Source: Mytilus californianus
Taxonomy: Eukaryota; Mollusca; Bivalvia; Mytilida; Mytilidae
Direction of reading: 5' to 3'
Assembly: GCF_021869535.1 (NCBI RefSeq)
Contig: NW_026262679.1
Location: 85,495,143 to 85,559,142 of the forward strand
Length of the DNA: 64,000 bases
The notes below the pieces were generated by a model that was given only the letters and a program-made list of their open reading frames with translations, was not told the origin of the DNA and made no database searches. The position numbers and the translations under genes were made by a program. Each line of letters begins with the position of its first letter. The stretch's first letter is position 1. Shown here piece by piece: positions 45,901 through 57,357 of this stretch.

Positions 45901-46425
45901 AATATTTAGTATGGTTTTAATTCATTGATGACAAAATCAATATTTACACCAATAAAAACAAGATTCAAAGGTTAATTTACAGTGTTGAATAGGTAACCTT
46001 TTAGAATAAGTTTATTTAAAGGATTGATAAGTGTAACCCGGATTGTTAATGTTTTCTTTAGTACAAAAAATTCTCCTTTAATCAATGTCATATTTCAATC
46101 AATTTCTAATATATTTATCTCAACAAGAATAAAAACATATCCAACCAAATATTAATATTAACCTCTAAAACTTAAACCATAAAACATTTCTTTGCATGTA
46201 AATATCATTAAGTAAGATTAAGGTTATTGTTCCGTGACCTATTGCGGTTCATATGGATGTAGATGTAGATGACTATAAATTATATAATACATGGTAAATA
46301 TTTGTAAATACTGAATATCAGCTCATAACTAAAGCAAAGAAATGGACAGATATTATTATGTTGAAAAGATATGTTATAATTTATATCTGATTAATCTTTT
46401 TAGCTACAAGTATCCAAAAGGTAAA
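45901..46425. other. Unassigned AT-rich sequence
   Basis: Nothing recognised. The open frame at 46342-46545 runs into the following cassette and is not a gene. Confidence 0.35.
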
Positions 46426-48145
46426 ACAAGAGTGCACACGATGAAATGTCTCGCTACTATACTGACCATTGATTTTATGTTGATAGTCCTACATATAAAG
46501 TTTTACTACAAGTATCACATTAACATTTATGATCCAAGAAAATGAGGTCAAGGTAAGATAAACCAAGCTGGAAATACATGTACACCTTTAATACACAATC
46601 CCTTGATACACAGAATATAGATGACCTATTGCTTATAGTATAAAAGAAACAGACCAAACCATGGAAATTATATACTGACCAATGAACCATGAAAATGAAG
46701 TCAAGGTCATTTGAACCCTGCCAGACAGACATGTACACCTTAAAATCATTCCATGCATCAAACATAGTTGACCTATTGCTTAAGGTATCTAAGAAAAAAA
46801 GTTAACCAGGAAAACTGAACATTGACCAATCAACCATGAAAATTACATGAAGGTCAGATGATACCTGCCAGACAGACATATACACCTTACAATCATTCCA
46901 TACACCAAATATAGTTGACCTATTGCTTAAAGTTTAAGAAAAACAGACCAAAACACAAAAACTTAACATAAGCAATGAACCACGAAAATGAGGTCAAGGT
47001 CAAATAAAACCTGCCAGACTGACATGTACATCATTAAATATTTCCATACACCAAATATAGTTGACCTATTGCATACAGTATTAGAAAAACAGACCAAAAA
47101 ACAAAAACTTAACATTTTGCAATGAACTGTGAAAATGAGGTCAAGGTCAAATAAAACATGCAAGACTGACATGTACATCGTAAAATATTTCAATACACCA
47201 AATAAAGTTGACCTACTGCATACAGTATTAGAAAAACAAACCAAAACAAAGAAATTTAACACTGAGTAATGAACCGTGTAAATGAGGTCAAGGTCAAATA
47301 AAACCTGCCAGACTGACATGTACATCGTGAAATATTTCCATACACCAAATATAGTTGACCTACTGCATACAGTATTAGATTGATTGATTGTTGGTTGCTT
47401 AACGTCCAGTGGCAAATATTTCATGCATATTCAGGACGATACAGTATTAGAAAAACAGACCAAAACACAAAAACTTAACATTGAGCAATGAACCGTGAAA
47501 ATGAGGTCAAAGTCAAATAAAACCTGCCAGACTGACATGAACATCGTAAAATATTTCCATGCACCAAATACAGTTGACCATAGCATACAGTATTAGAAAA
47601 ACAGACCAAAAAACAAAAACTAAACTATGACCACTGAACCATGAAAATGAGGTCAAGGTCAGATGACACCTGCCAGTTAGACATGTACACCTTACAATCA
47701 TTACATACACCAAATATAGTAGACCTATTGCTTATAGTATCTCAGATATCAACTTGACCATGAAAACTTAACCTTGTTTACTGTTCCATGAAATGAGGTC
47801 AAGGTCAAGGTCAAGTGAAAACTGTCTGACAGGCATGACGACCTTGCAAGGTACGCACATACCAAATATAGTTATCCTATTACTCATAATAAGAGAGAAA
47901 TTAACATTACAAAAAATCAACTTTTTTTTCAAGTAGTCACTGAACCATGAAAATGAGGTCAAGGACAATGGACATATGACAGACTGAAACTTCTTATCAT
48001 AAGGCATCTATATACAAAGTATGAAGCATCCAGATCTTCTACCTTCTGAAATATTAAGCTTTTAAGAAGTTAGTTAACGCCGCCGCCGCCAGATCACTAT
48101 CCCTATGTCGAGCTTTCTGCGACAAAAGTGGCCAGCTCAACAAAA
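46426..48145 (+). mobile_element. Hairpin-cassette family 3, copy 2 (about 147-bp core)
   Basis: It has the same 5' end as copy 1 ('acaagagtgcacacgatg', then 'aaatgtctcgct'), the same core word ('atgaaaatgaggtcaagg') repeated about ten times, then 'taacgccgccgccgccag'. The 3' end is a worn stem-loop 'cgagctttctgcgacaaaag' in which the second arm has decayed. The minus-strand open frames here (46963-47424 and others) are translations of the repeat unit. With copy 1 it forms direct repeats bracketing about 19 kb that include the satellite. Confidence 0.85.
47368..47451 (-). mobile_element. 60-bp SINE-tail insertion with 12-bp target-site duplication
   Basis: TACAGTATTAGA occurs at 47368-47379 and 47440-47451. 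The 60 bp between are the reverse complement of the tail seen at 26682-26733, slightly longer at its 5' side. It is an independent insertion into another monomer in the opposite orientation. Confidence 0.85.
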
Positions 48146-49451
48146 ACCAGGGTTTGTAAAAGTTTTTTTTTTTAATTTACTATTAACTATTATACCTGTA
48201 TACACTGGGTCTACCATTGTTGAAAGTCTATATAATGGAGTTGTAATAATGTCTGGCTATCCTAAATTCATCTGAATACAAAGTTAGACGACTGTAAGTT
48301 CATAGTACTCCAAGAACTGAAAAGAAACATTTAATATTAAAACAGGTCATGAAAATTTTTACATACCGGTAGACTAGAACAATCTACTTGCTGATGAGAG
48401 AAGTCAAACTCGCCTCAATACATTCCGATTTTCATTAAGTCAAATGACCCTAGAAATATTAATAAATATAAGGTTTTCAGATCCAGGTTTTTGAAAAGGG
48501 GGGCCCATAAATGTAGCTCCATAAAGGGAAGGGCACCCCTTTAAATCAGCCTCTGCTTTTGCAAAACTTGTAAACTTGAAGACATGTACGGACATTTGGA
48601 AGAGTGTTTTACAAAATTCTCCAATATATAAACAAATGTGAAGAAACTGTAATAGTCATCATTTTGTTTCACATCCATCCTTATTCTGTATGAAAATTTT
48701 GTGAAATCTTTTTGATTCTACAAAAGTAATTTTCTAGAACTAAAAGCTTTCAAATCCCAAAGTGATCGCATTGAAGCAAATAATTATAACTAAATAATAC
48801 CTTAAACTCCTCATAAACCTCTGAACATATTTAGTGTACCAACAAAGTTCTAAGGAAATAATCCATGTCTTTATTCAAGGAAAGATCAAACTAATTTGGA
48901 GTCAAATTTTAACCTTTTGATCACATGATCATACAGGTAATAAATCTGTTCACTCACATCTACTCACTTCACACTTGAGTAACTAGCTATGTACAAAAAT
49001 AATTTAACCTGACAAAGGTATTTCACCAAATAATGTAACAGAATTTTGTTCAGATAATAAAACATTCCCCTAAAGGGAAAAGTTTTAATATAAGTTGTAT
49101 GACTTTGCCCCCATCATAGCTATAGAAAAAAAGTACAATAAAGGGGTGTTACAGGACACTTTTTATGAAGATACAGGACTCTTTTTATGAATAAGTCACT
49201 CGTGCATTCATTGAGTTCATTTTTATCTTTTATCTCTTTATCCTTAACATACACCTTGTGACCTAATTACCTTGATTTATAAATATAATTTATCAGGTTG
49301 GGAACAACCCTCCAAATGAGGGATATCCCTTAAATGAGGGACTGTCCCCCAGACAAGGGGTCATTTTGCTGTTGTAGAAAAGAAAAAGGAAAATTTTAGC
49401 TTTTTTAACTTTAAAGTGGAAAAATTCATTATTTTTGAAACAACTTTTCTT
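48146..49451. other. Unassigned intergenic sequence
   Basis: No gene, RNA or repeat border could be supported. A small internal duplication 'ggacactttttatgaa' and 'ggactctttttatgaa' lies near 49153-49182, and a 'ccctccaaatgagggatatc' inverted motif near 49308. Confidence 0.35.
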
Positions 49452-50256
49452 AACTAGAGGCTCTAAAGAGCCTGTGTCGCTCACCTTGGTCTATGTGCAT
49501 ATTAAACAAAGGACATAGATGGATTCATGACAAAATTGTGTTTTGGTGATGGTGATGTGTTTGTAGATCTTACTTTACTGAACATTCTTGCTGCTTACAA
49601 TTATCTCTATCTATAATGAACTTGGCCCAGTAGTTACAGTGGAAAATATTTTGTAAAAATTTACAAAAATTTACAAAATTTATGAAAATTGTAAAAAATT
49701 GACTATAAAAGGCAATAACTCCTTAAGGGGTCAACTGACCATTTTGGTCAAGTTGACTTATTTGTAGATCTTACTTTGCTGAACATTATTGCTGTTTACA
49801 GTTTATCTCTATCTATAATAATATTCAAGATAATAACCAAAAACGGCAAAATGTCCTTTAAATTACCAATTCAGGGGCAGCAACCCAACAACAGGTTGTC
49901 CGATTCATCTGAAAATTAATTTCTGGGCAGATAGATCTTTACCTGATAAACAATTTTACCCTGTGTCAGATTTGCTCTAAATGCTTTGGTTTCAGAGATA
50001 TAAGCCAAAATCTACATTTTACCCCTATATTCTATTTTTAGCTATGGTGGCCATCTTGGTTGGTTGGCTGGGTCACCGGACACATTTTTTAAACTAGATA
50101 CCCCAATGATGATTGCGGCCAAGTTTGGTTAAATTTGGCTTAGTAGTTTCAGAGGAAAAGATTTTTGTAAAAGTTAACGACGACGGACGACGACGACGAC
50201 GGACGCCAAGTGATGAGAAAAGCTCACTTGGCCCTTTGGGCCAGGTGAGCTAAAAA
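49452..50256 (+). mobile_element. Hairpin-cassette family 1, complete copy
   Basis: The 5' stem-loop AGGCTCTAAAGAGCCT (49458-49473) is followed by 'gtgtcgctcacc'. The core shows two units about 200 bp apart, each with 'ttgtagatcttactttgctg'-type wording. A GACGAC run follows near 50177-50205. A strong 3' stem-loop, AGCTCACTTGGCCC-TTT-GGGCCAGGTGAGCT (50221-50251), is paired in 13 of 14 positions, then an A-run. There is no open frame. A second copy lies at 59.1 kb. Confidence 0.85.
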
Positions 50257-50558
50257 GGGGTCTACTTATTTTTAATAATAAAGAAGATATATAAGTCCAT
50301 CAACATTACTTCTGGTTCCCGTTGAGGACAATATTAACTTCCGGTTCCGGTTGAGGAACATGTGCATTTTAATAATAGACAAACTATGATAAACAATTCC
50401 TAAATATAGAAGGACAAAGGTTCAGGGAATGGTTCCAAGTATATAAAGACTCCTTATATTGTTAACATCCACCACAACAGCCAATTATCGCCATCGTGCC
50501 CATTATCTACATTCTTTGACCCAAAACTTGTCACGTCATTGAAAAAACTAACAATAAT
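50257..50558 (+). mobile_element. Probable 5' UTR of the CR1/L2-like retrotransposon
   Basis: This stretch lies between family 1 and the first ORF1 codon. It includes a repeated word 'aacttccggttccggttgag' and 'acttctggttcccgttgagg' near 50307-50354. No TSD or exact 5' border is visible, so the limits are approximate. Confidence 0.4.
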
Positions 50559-51386
50559 ATGGCGTCTATTTTTAAAGATCTACCTAAAATTGACGTTGAG
50601 AGTGTTACTCAATCCAATCTTTGGATGCCTGACACTGAATTTAATAAGTATAAGTTGCCTGATCAACCAAAACCACCAACAGGCATTGCTACGTGTATCA
50701 AGGCACCTTTTGAAAAACTTTAAGACGACTTGTACAGGCCAGCTGCGCGTATGGTAGCATTCCGAGTTGAATCAAAAGATCGGTTTCTGCTTTGGATAAA
50801 AACTTTTGCTTTTCACTACCATTCCCAATTTGGGGCTCTTGACAACTATACTTGCAAGTGGACAGACAAAGAAAATACTAAAGAGGGAAACATAGGTGAA
50901 ATATTTATACAATTTTCAAGGGCACTGAAGATGAAATAAATACTGACTCAAACAAACTACTTTCTCATAACAGTTCAAGGAACACATTATTTATCATGGA
51001 CAAAAACAGAGTTCCAATATCTTTAATCAATACTAGACAATCATTTTAAACTAGACAATACAGTCACAAATCGTGAACACAATAATCTTCTTGATTCATC
51101 CAACACAGAATACACTGACTTCATATCACAATTAGACCAAATTGAGACAAAACCTATGAAAATGTCAACCCCTTGAATTGTAACACCAAGAACACATGAT
51201 ACTGTGATAAATAAACGATCTACTGAAAATATTCTTGCATCATTGCAACTATTAGAGAGAAAACTATGTGAAGTGTCAAACACCTGTGCAGGCTTAAAAG
51301 ATGACAACCCTACAGATAACAATAACTATGATAGCAAAATATCGGAATTAAATCAAAATCTTGATGACCTGAAAGGAAATCAACAA
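50559..51386 (+). pseudogene. Retrotransposon ORF1, amino-terminal part
   Basis: It starts ATG GCG TCT (MASIFKDLPKIDVESV) and has an in-frame stop at codon 55 (50721). It reads on to LFIMDKNRVPISLINTR after a frameshift near 50925, then another frameshift and a stop lead to NILASLQLLERKLCEVSN and DSKISELNQNLDDLKGNQQ. The last part has the leucine/charged pattern of a coiled coil, as expected before the esterase domain. It is cut exactly after GNQQ by a family 5 cassette. Confidence 0.75.
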
Positions 51387-52506
51387 TAAAATGCTCCGCT
51401 GGGCGCAGCTTGATACGACCGCAGAGGTCGAACCCTGAACAGTTGGGGCAAGTATGGACAAAACATTCAAGCTTGATACAGCACTGAATTTGGATTGTGA
51501 TTAAATATTTGACACAGCATAGGTTTCTGACACAGAATGAATGTGGTCTAGTACTTAAAAAATTTTAATTTACCTATTCAAACCATATCATTATTATTTG
51601 CTTTTATATATAAATCAGTTTTAAAGAAAAAAAAGGAAAAGAAAATCCCTCCCCCAAATTTTTTGAACCCCCTTATGATTCATCACCCCCAAACTCAATC
51701 CCAGCCTTCCCTTTGTGGTATGTACCTTGCAGTACAATTTCAGAGAGATCCATACACTTGAACACAAGTTATTGTCTGGAAACTAGAAAAATGCTTGTTT
51801 TTTGGCCCCTTTTTGGCCCAAAATTCCTAAACATTTAAGGCAATTACCCCCAAACTAAAACCCAGCTTTCCCTTTGTGATATGGAACCTTGTAGTACAAT
51901 TTCATAAAGATCCATACACTTACACACAAGTTATTGTCCTGAAACTAGAAAAATGCTTGTTTTTTGCCCCTTTTTGGCCCCTAATTCCTAAAATTTTGAG
52001 GCAATTACCCCCAAAATCAATCCCAGCCTTCCCTTTGTAGTATGGAACCTTGTAGTACAATTTTAGAAAGATCCATACACTTACACACAAGAAATTGTCT
52101 GGAAACTAAAAAATGCTTGTTTTTTGCCCCTTTTTTGCCCCTAATTCCTAAAATTTTGAGGCAATTACCCCCAAAATCAATCCCAGCATTCCTTTGTGAT
52201 ATGAAACCTTGTGGTACAATGTCAGAGAGATCCATACACTAACACACAAGTTATGTCTGGAAGTTACAAAAATGCTTATTTTTGGCCCCTTTTTGGCCCC
52301 TAATTCCTTAACTGTTGGTACCATAACCCCCAAAATCAATCCCAACCTTCCTTTTGTGGTATTGAACCTTATGGTAAAATTTCATAGAGATCCATTCACT
52401 TAAACTAAAGTAAGGGTGCGAAAACCAATGTGTCTTCGGACGATGACGACGACACCAACGTCATACCAATATACGACCACAAAATTTGTTTGCAGTCGTA
52501 TAAAAA
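51387..52506 (+). mobile_element. Hairpin-cassette family 5, copy 1 (160-bp core), in ORF1
   Basis: Begins 'taaaatgctccgctgggcgc', with GACC-GCAG-AGGTC pairing near 51417-51430. The core unit (words 'acccccaaa', 'atcccagccttccctttgtg', 'agagatccatacactta') recurs about every 160 bp, five times. It is followed by GACGACGAC near 52440-52454. The 3' stem-loop ATACGAC...GTCGTAT (52471-52502) is followed by AAAA. The flanking ORF1 frame reads GNQQ before and LEKELHGLV after, with no duplicated bases. Confidence 0.85.
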
Positions 52507-53315
52507 TTAGAAAAAGAGCTTCATGGTCTTGTGTTATCATCTAATCAAATGAAGAAACAATTTGTAAGTTCAGCAGTCCTTGGCAAGAAACTTGTAGACT
52601 TTGAAAAGTCAATTTTGACAAAAATAAATTTACAAAGAAACCAAGTTACTTACACTGTCATATTAAAGGAAAATTCTGACTTAAAGAAAGCGTTGACAAA
52701 TTTGGAGCCGTCAAACTGAAAACTAAGAACACAAAATGAGGCCAATTTGGAGGAGCAAAATCAGTTTTTAAACAAGAAACTATCTGATCTTTAAAAGCAA
52801 CTTCATGAGATACATGTACCTGGAATTGAATATGAGGCAACCATAAGCACACACAACCGATTTACAGGGCTTACAACACAAAATGATGACATGACAGATA
52901 TAAGTGAAAAAATCAGAGATGAACAAAAAGTAAAGAAAGATGATGATAACAGTATTCCTAAAGAAAAACCATACAGGTATGCTCAAGATCTAGAAATAAT
53001 TATTGACTCTCATGGAAATGGTCTATTGGCATCAAAACTGTACAGAAACATACAATCCAAAATCAAGGTTCTTGGACCAGGAAAGAAGAATAATATAAAA
53101 GGTGCAGGGGAGACTATTCTTGAAACAACCAACAAAGACACCAGACATATTGTCTTAGGTGTAGGAAGCAATGACTTGAGTAAATAATCAAAACAACTAC
53201 AGCATGTGTAAATGAAATGAAAAACCTTATAGAAAACACATAAAACAGTCATACTCGTTCCGACATACATGTTTTACCAACATTTGATCGTGTGAAACAG
53301 CCCCATTTCAACAAA
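52507..53315 (+). pseudogene. Retrotransposon ORF1, coiled coil and SGNH-esterase domain
   Basis: Continues the ORF1 frame (LEKELHGLVLSSNQMKKQF) with stops near 52717 and 52792. An open part from 52891 contains LEIIIDSHGNGLLASKLYRN and HIVLGVGSNDLS. The DSH block carries the expected serine nucleophile of SGNH hydrolases, and GSND matches the oxyanion block. Such esterase domains are established in ORF1 of CR1/L2-type elements. It reads to FDRVKQPHFNK, where a family 2 cassette interrupts it. Confidence 0.8.
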
Positions 53316-54317
53316 TAAAAATTTGTAAGGGTTCCACAGAACCCAGTGTCTGGCCTACTTTTGCTGTTGTCTATGTTTTCAGTGTGATAGGGGAATGCAC
53401 ATAATAGACTTACAGTTAATGAAATAAAACGTTTGAAATGTATGAAAAAAGTTATGCTTGTAAAAAATGAATACAGTATGCAATCAAATCTATAGATTTA
53501 TAAAAGAGTTGAAACATAAATTTATTGAATAAACAAATGATAAAGAAGATAATTTTTACACATTTTCCTCTAGATACTATCTTTTGATTATAAGAAGCTT
53601 CTGTCAAAGTTTGGTAAAAATCAAGGATGGTTTATGAATCTAATAAATGTTTTAAAAACTTTAACTGCAGACTGTATGTAATGTTAACTGGAAGAAAAAC
53701 TAAGTCCATTTATAAGTAATATACAGAAAAACAGGAAATAAATTTTTACAAAATTTCCTTCTAGATACTAGCTATTGGTCATAAACAAGCTTCTGTCCAA
53801 GTTTGGTAGAAATCTAGGATATTTTAAGAAAGTTATTAAAATTTTAAAAACTTTAACCACAGAGTGAATATTATGTTAACTGGCAGAAAAACTAAGTCCA
53901 TTTATAAGTAATATACAGAAAAACAGGAAATAAATTTTTACAAAATTTCCTTCTAGATACTAGCTATTGGTCATAAACAAGCTTCTGTCCAAGTTTGGTA
54001 GAAATCTAGGATATTTTAAGAAAGTTATTAAAATTTAAAAAACTTTAACCACAGAGTGAATATTATGTTAACTGGCAGAAAAACTAAGTCCATTTATAAG
54101 TAAAATAGGGATAAACCTGATTTTTTTTTTTTTTACAAAATTTACTCCTGGATACTATCTTATGATCATAAACAAGCTTATAGTATAGTTTAAGAAAGTT
54201 GTTAGAATTTCAAAAACTATAACCACAGAGTGAATATTTGTGGACGCCGCAGACGACGACGACAGAATGTAGGATTGCTATGTCTCGCTTTTGCGACAAA
54301 AGTCACAGGCTCAACAA
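53316..54317 (+). mobile_element. Hairpin-cassette family 2, copy 2, in ORF1
   Basis: The 5' stem-loop GGGTTCCACAGAACCC is at 53329-53344, followed by 'agtgtctggcct'. Core word 'aagtccatttataagta' occurs at 53702, 53894 and 54086 (192-bp period). Then come a GACGACGAC run, 'tatgtctcgc' and a worn 3' stem-loop (TGCGAC, AAAA, GTCACA), ending 'ctcaacaa'. The ORF1 frame continues on the far side (KAKEFNEEIKKYC). Confidence 0.85.
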
Positions 54318-54462
54318 AAAGCAAAAGAATTCAATGAAGAAATAAAGAAATATTGCGAAAATCAATCAGATGTTAAATTCATTTTGAACAATGACATAAG
54401 TGGTATTAACACGTCCATTTATATTAATCAATCAGGCAAAAAATGCCTCGTCAGAATCTTAA
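54318..54462 (+). pseudogene. Retrotransposon ORF1, end of esterase domain
   Basis: Reads KAKEFNEEIKKYCENQSDVK, then NTSIYINQSGKKCLVRIL. The position where active esterases have the catalytic D-x-x-H (usual wording DGIHLN) reads TSIYIN, so the histidine is replaced by tyrosine here. It is interrupted after the codon for leucine by a second family 5 cassette. Confidence 0.65.
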
Positions 54463-55741
54463 TAAAATGCTTCGCTGAGCGCAGCCCGATACGACCGCAG
54501 TGGTCGAACCCTGAACAGTTGGGGCAAATTTGGACACAATATTCAAGCTTGATACTATCTGAATTTGGATTGTGATCAAATTTCTGACATAATATAGGTT
54601 TCTGACACAAAATAAATGTGGTCAACGATCTTACAAATCTAATGCGCAATACTGTGCAATGGAAGATTTCTTCTTGAAACTTTTCAAAAATTTGAAATTT
54701 TGAAAATTTTGAAAAAGAAATATGAACCCTTTTATAAAAATTGGAAACCCTTCCTCCCCCCCCCAAACTTTTTGAATCCCCCTTTTAGCATTAACCATCA
54801 AACTCAATTGCAGTCTTTCATTTGTAGTATGGAACCTTGTAGTACAATTTTAGAGAGATCCATACACTTAATCACAAGTTACTGTCTGGAAACTAGAAAA
54901 ATGTTTTTTTAAACCATAAAAGCCCATTTAAATACATCATAAAAGTATTAAAATAGAAAATGACATCATAGTCATGGCTAAAATTAAAAAAACCTTCATC
55001 AGCAACTTTTAATAGTAATATCTAAAAATAAAATTCCTTCATCAGCATTTAAAAGTAACTTCTAAAAATAAATTGACAGCTAGGACTTTGCAACCATAAA
55101 AACCCATTTAAATACATCATAAAAGTATTAAAATAGAAAATGACATCATAATCATGCCTAAAATTAAAACACTTTCATCAGCAACATTAAATAGTAATAT
55201 CTAAAAATAAAATTCCTTCACATACATACCAATCATGGCTTAAATTAAATAATTTTTAAAATAGAAAATGACATCATAATCATGCCTAAAATTAAAAAGC
55301 CTCCAACAGCAACATTAAATAGTAATATCTGAAAATAAAATTCCTTCACATACATAATCATGGCTATAATTAAATTACCTTTATTAAACATTTTTAAAAT
55401 AGTTATTTCTAATTAAATTGACAGCTAATCACCTAAAGACAATACATTTCTTTATAAATAATTTACAAGCACCATAAGGGAGGTAATTTGACAATATGTG
55501 TTTGAATTACCTCCCTTACACTGCTTTAAAATTATTTGTACTTAAGTAATTGTCCATTAACCTGAAAACCCTTGTTTTCCCCCTATTTTCCCCCTAATTC
55601 CTAAACAGTTTGAGCCATAACCCCCCAAAGTAAATTCTTACCATCCCTTTGTGATATGGTAACTTGTGGTATAATTTCAGAGAGATCCATTCACCATTTC
55701 ACAAGTTATTGTCTGGAAACCCGTATAAAAACACATTTGAA
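54463..55741 (+). mobile_element. Hairpin-cassette family 5, copy 2, with a different internal tandem array
   Basis: The 5' end 'taaaatgcttcgctgagcgc' matches copy 1 and the 3' end keeps 'cgtataaaaa', but the GAC run and half of the 3' hairpin are lost. The middle (about 54912-55430) is not the usual core: a roughly 175-bp unit with 'cccatttaaatacatcataa' and 'gaaaatgacatcataatcat' is repeated about three times. The host ORF1 frame continues across the insertion. Confidence 0.75.
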
Positions 55742-55988
55742 CCCAGTATTAGGACTTAAACCTTATAATGAGTACAAAACTTCTATTTCTACAAGTAAAA
55801 CACAAAACAGATACTTTAGACATAACCACTCCTATGGTCGACAAAACAATGACAATCAGTCTTACAGGCTAAACTACATGTACAATGAAAACCAAAACCC
55901 CTATAACTATTATACCGGTAGTCAACAATATCACAACGCTAACAATGGGAGATCCAACAAAAGTAGACTTATTGAACTTGCACGATAA
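55742..55988 (+). pseudogene. Retrotransposon ORF1, carboxy-terminal tail
   Basis: Open to the stop at 55986: THLNPVLGLKPYNEYKTSIS, then a tail very rich in Asn, Tyr and Gln (for example NQNPYNYYTGSQQYHNANNG), ending SRLIELAR. The asparagine/tyrosine-rich basic tail could serve RNA binding, but this is inference. Confidence 0.7.
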
Positions 55989-56527
55989 TTCAGCTATAGA
56001 TTAAACTGAAAAGCTATATAGTACAGTACATTTAGCCATATACTTTAATTAGTTAAGGCCAATTAGAATAATAAGCATTTATTAAAGTTGTTATTTTTAT
56101 TTTTGTACAAAAATCACAATAGTATGTTTTCATTTTTTATTTACGTTGCTTGCAAATGTCATTAATTACATGTATATTGTAATAAACACACTTTTAAAGT
56201 ATACTGTAGTCTAGGCACTATTACATACATATTGCTATCAATGTTTGATGATACACATAAAATTAGAACACATCTCATGAAACAGAAAAATTTAGATTTA
56301 CTTCCCTTGTCCTATGTTTGAAACTCATTATTGTGTTTTAAGTTAAAATAAAAGAAACTTATATATTTATATATTATTTTGATAACTAAATGAAATAGAA
56401 AATATACACATTACACATATATATCAATGACTTATATGTCCCTGCATATATTAACAAAAAAGATCTGTAAAGTAATAATAATGGAGTAATTTCCCTTTCC
56501 CCATGAGATAGATTTTTGACTTACTAT
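55989..56527 (+). other. Spacer between retrotransposon ORF1 and ORF2
   Basis: About 540 bp of AT-rich sequence with no open frame. No internal insertion is obvious. A spacer this long means ORF2 translation cannot depend on simple stop-start overlap with ORF1. Confidence 0.5.
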
Positions 56528-57357
56528 ATGAATATTGCCTATTGGAATATCCATGGTTTAAATGAAGATAAATTTCAGGATGATTTGGTTACTGAAATGT
56601 TTGTAAATATATAGTTTGTTTTGCTGAAACTATGTTGAGAGAGTCTCCGGGAAATCTTCCAGGTTTTACATCTCCCTATATATTTAAGCCTACTAAGGCA
56701 AAAAAAAAAAGGGGGAGACCATCAGGTGGCAAGTTTGTATTTATAATAGCCAAATTTAAAAATGTAATTTCTGAAATAAAACAGGACAACTTCTCAATAT
56801 ATGGTTAAAAATAGATGGAACTTTCCTCAATATGGAGAAAGACATTTTTTTATGTTTTACTTACAATGTATATCAAACCATATATTAATAAGGATGTTTC
56901 TGAATTGACATTCACAAAAATGGAAAATGATATTTCTTTTTTTCTACCTAAAGGTGAGGCGATTTAAAGCGGTGATTTTAATGCACACACAGGAGGGTTA
57001 AATGACTTTATTCAAAATGATGGCGCTAATGACAATTTTACAGACTGTCCAGTACCTGAAGATTATACACCTGATTTACCCTTAGACAGAAATCAATTAG
57101 ATAAAAAAAACAATTTACATGGGAATCTACTAGTTGATATCAGTAAGTCCTCTCAAGTGAGAATTGTGAACGGAAGATTTCTTGGTGACTCATTTGGCTA
57201 CTTTACATTTTGTAATAGTAATGGTAAGAGCACAGTAGATTATATGCTGACATCACAGAATTTATTTTATACCATCAATTACTTTATGGTAAAACCACCT
57301 ACTGATCTATCAGATCATTGTTTAATAGCATTGAATATTTTTAATTTTTCACCCTAA
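56528..57357 (+). pseudogene. Retrotransposon ORF2, AP-type endonuclease domain
   Basis: ATG at 56528 begins MNIAYWNIHGLNEDKFQDDL, the first endonuclease block (N-x-x-G). After stops (56615 and others) the frame recovers at SPGNLPGFTSPYIFKPTKAK and GGKFVFIIAKF. SGDFNAHTGG near 56971 is the catalytic GDFN block. STVDYMLTSQ (57232) and SDHCLIALN (57309) are the last two blocks. The order and spacing are those of EEP/APE endonucleases of non-LTR elements, which nick the target DNA. Confidence 0.82.

Noticed and set aside
46963..47424. Long minus-strand open frames (up to about 150 residues) with a repeating hydrophobic peptide
   Set aside because: They are translations of the 147-bp family 3 unit, whose length is a multiple of three. 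The same peptide appears at 26.4-26.7 kb. No start context, no splice support and no domain.
51396..51436. tRNA-like pol III promoter boxes in the family 5 head (a B-box-like GGTCGAACCC)
   Set aside because: The A-box-like and B-box-like words are much too close together for a normal pol III promoter, and no tRNA fold could be made.
52017..52403. Several overlapping open frames on both strands
   Set aside because: They are produced by the 160-bp tandem core of family 5 and show the same repeated peptide in shifted frames.
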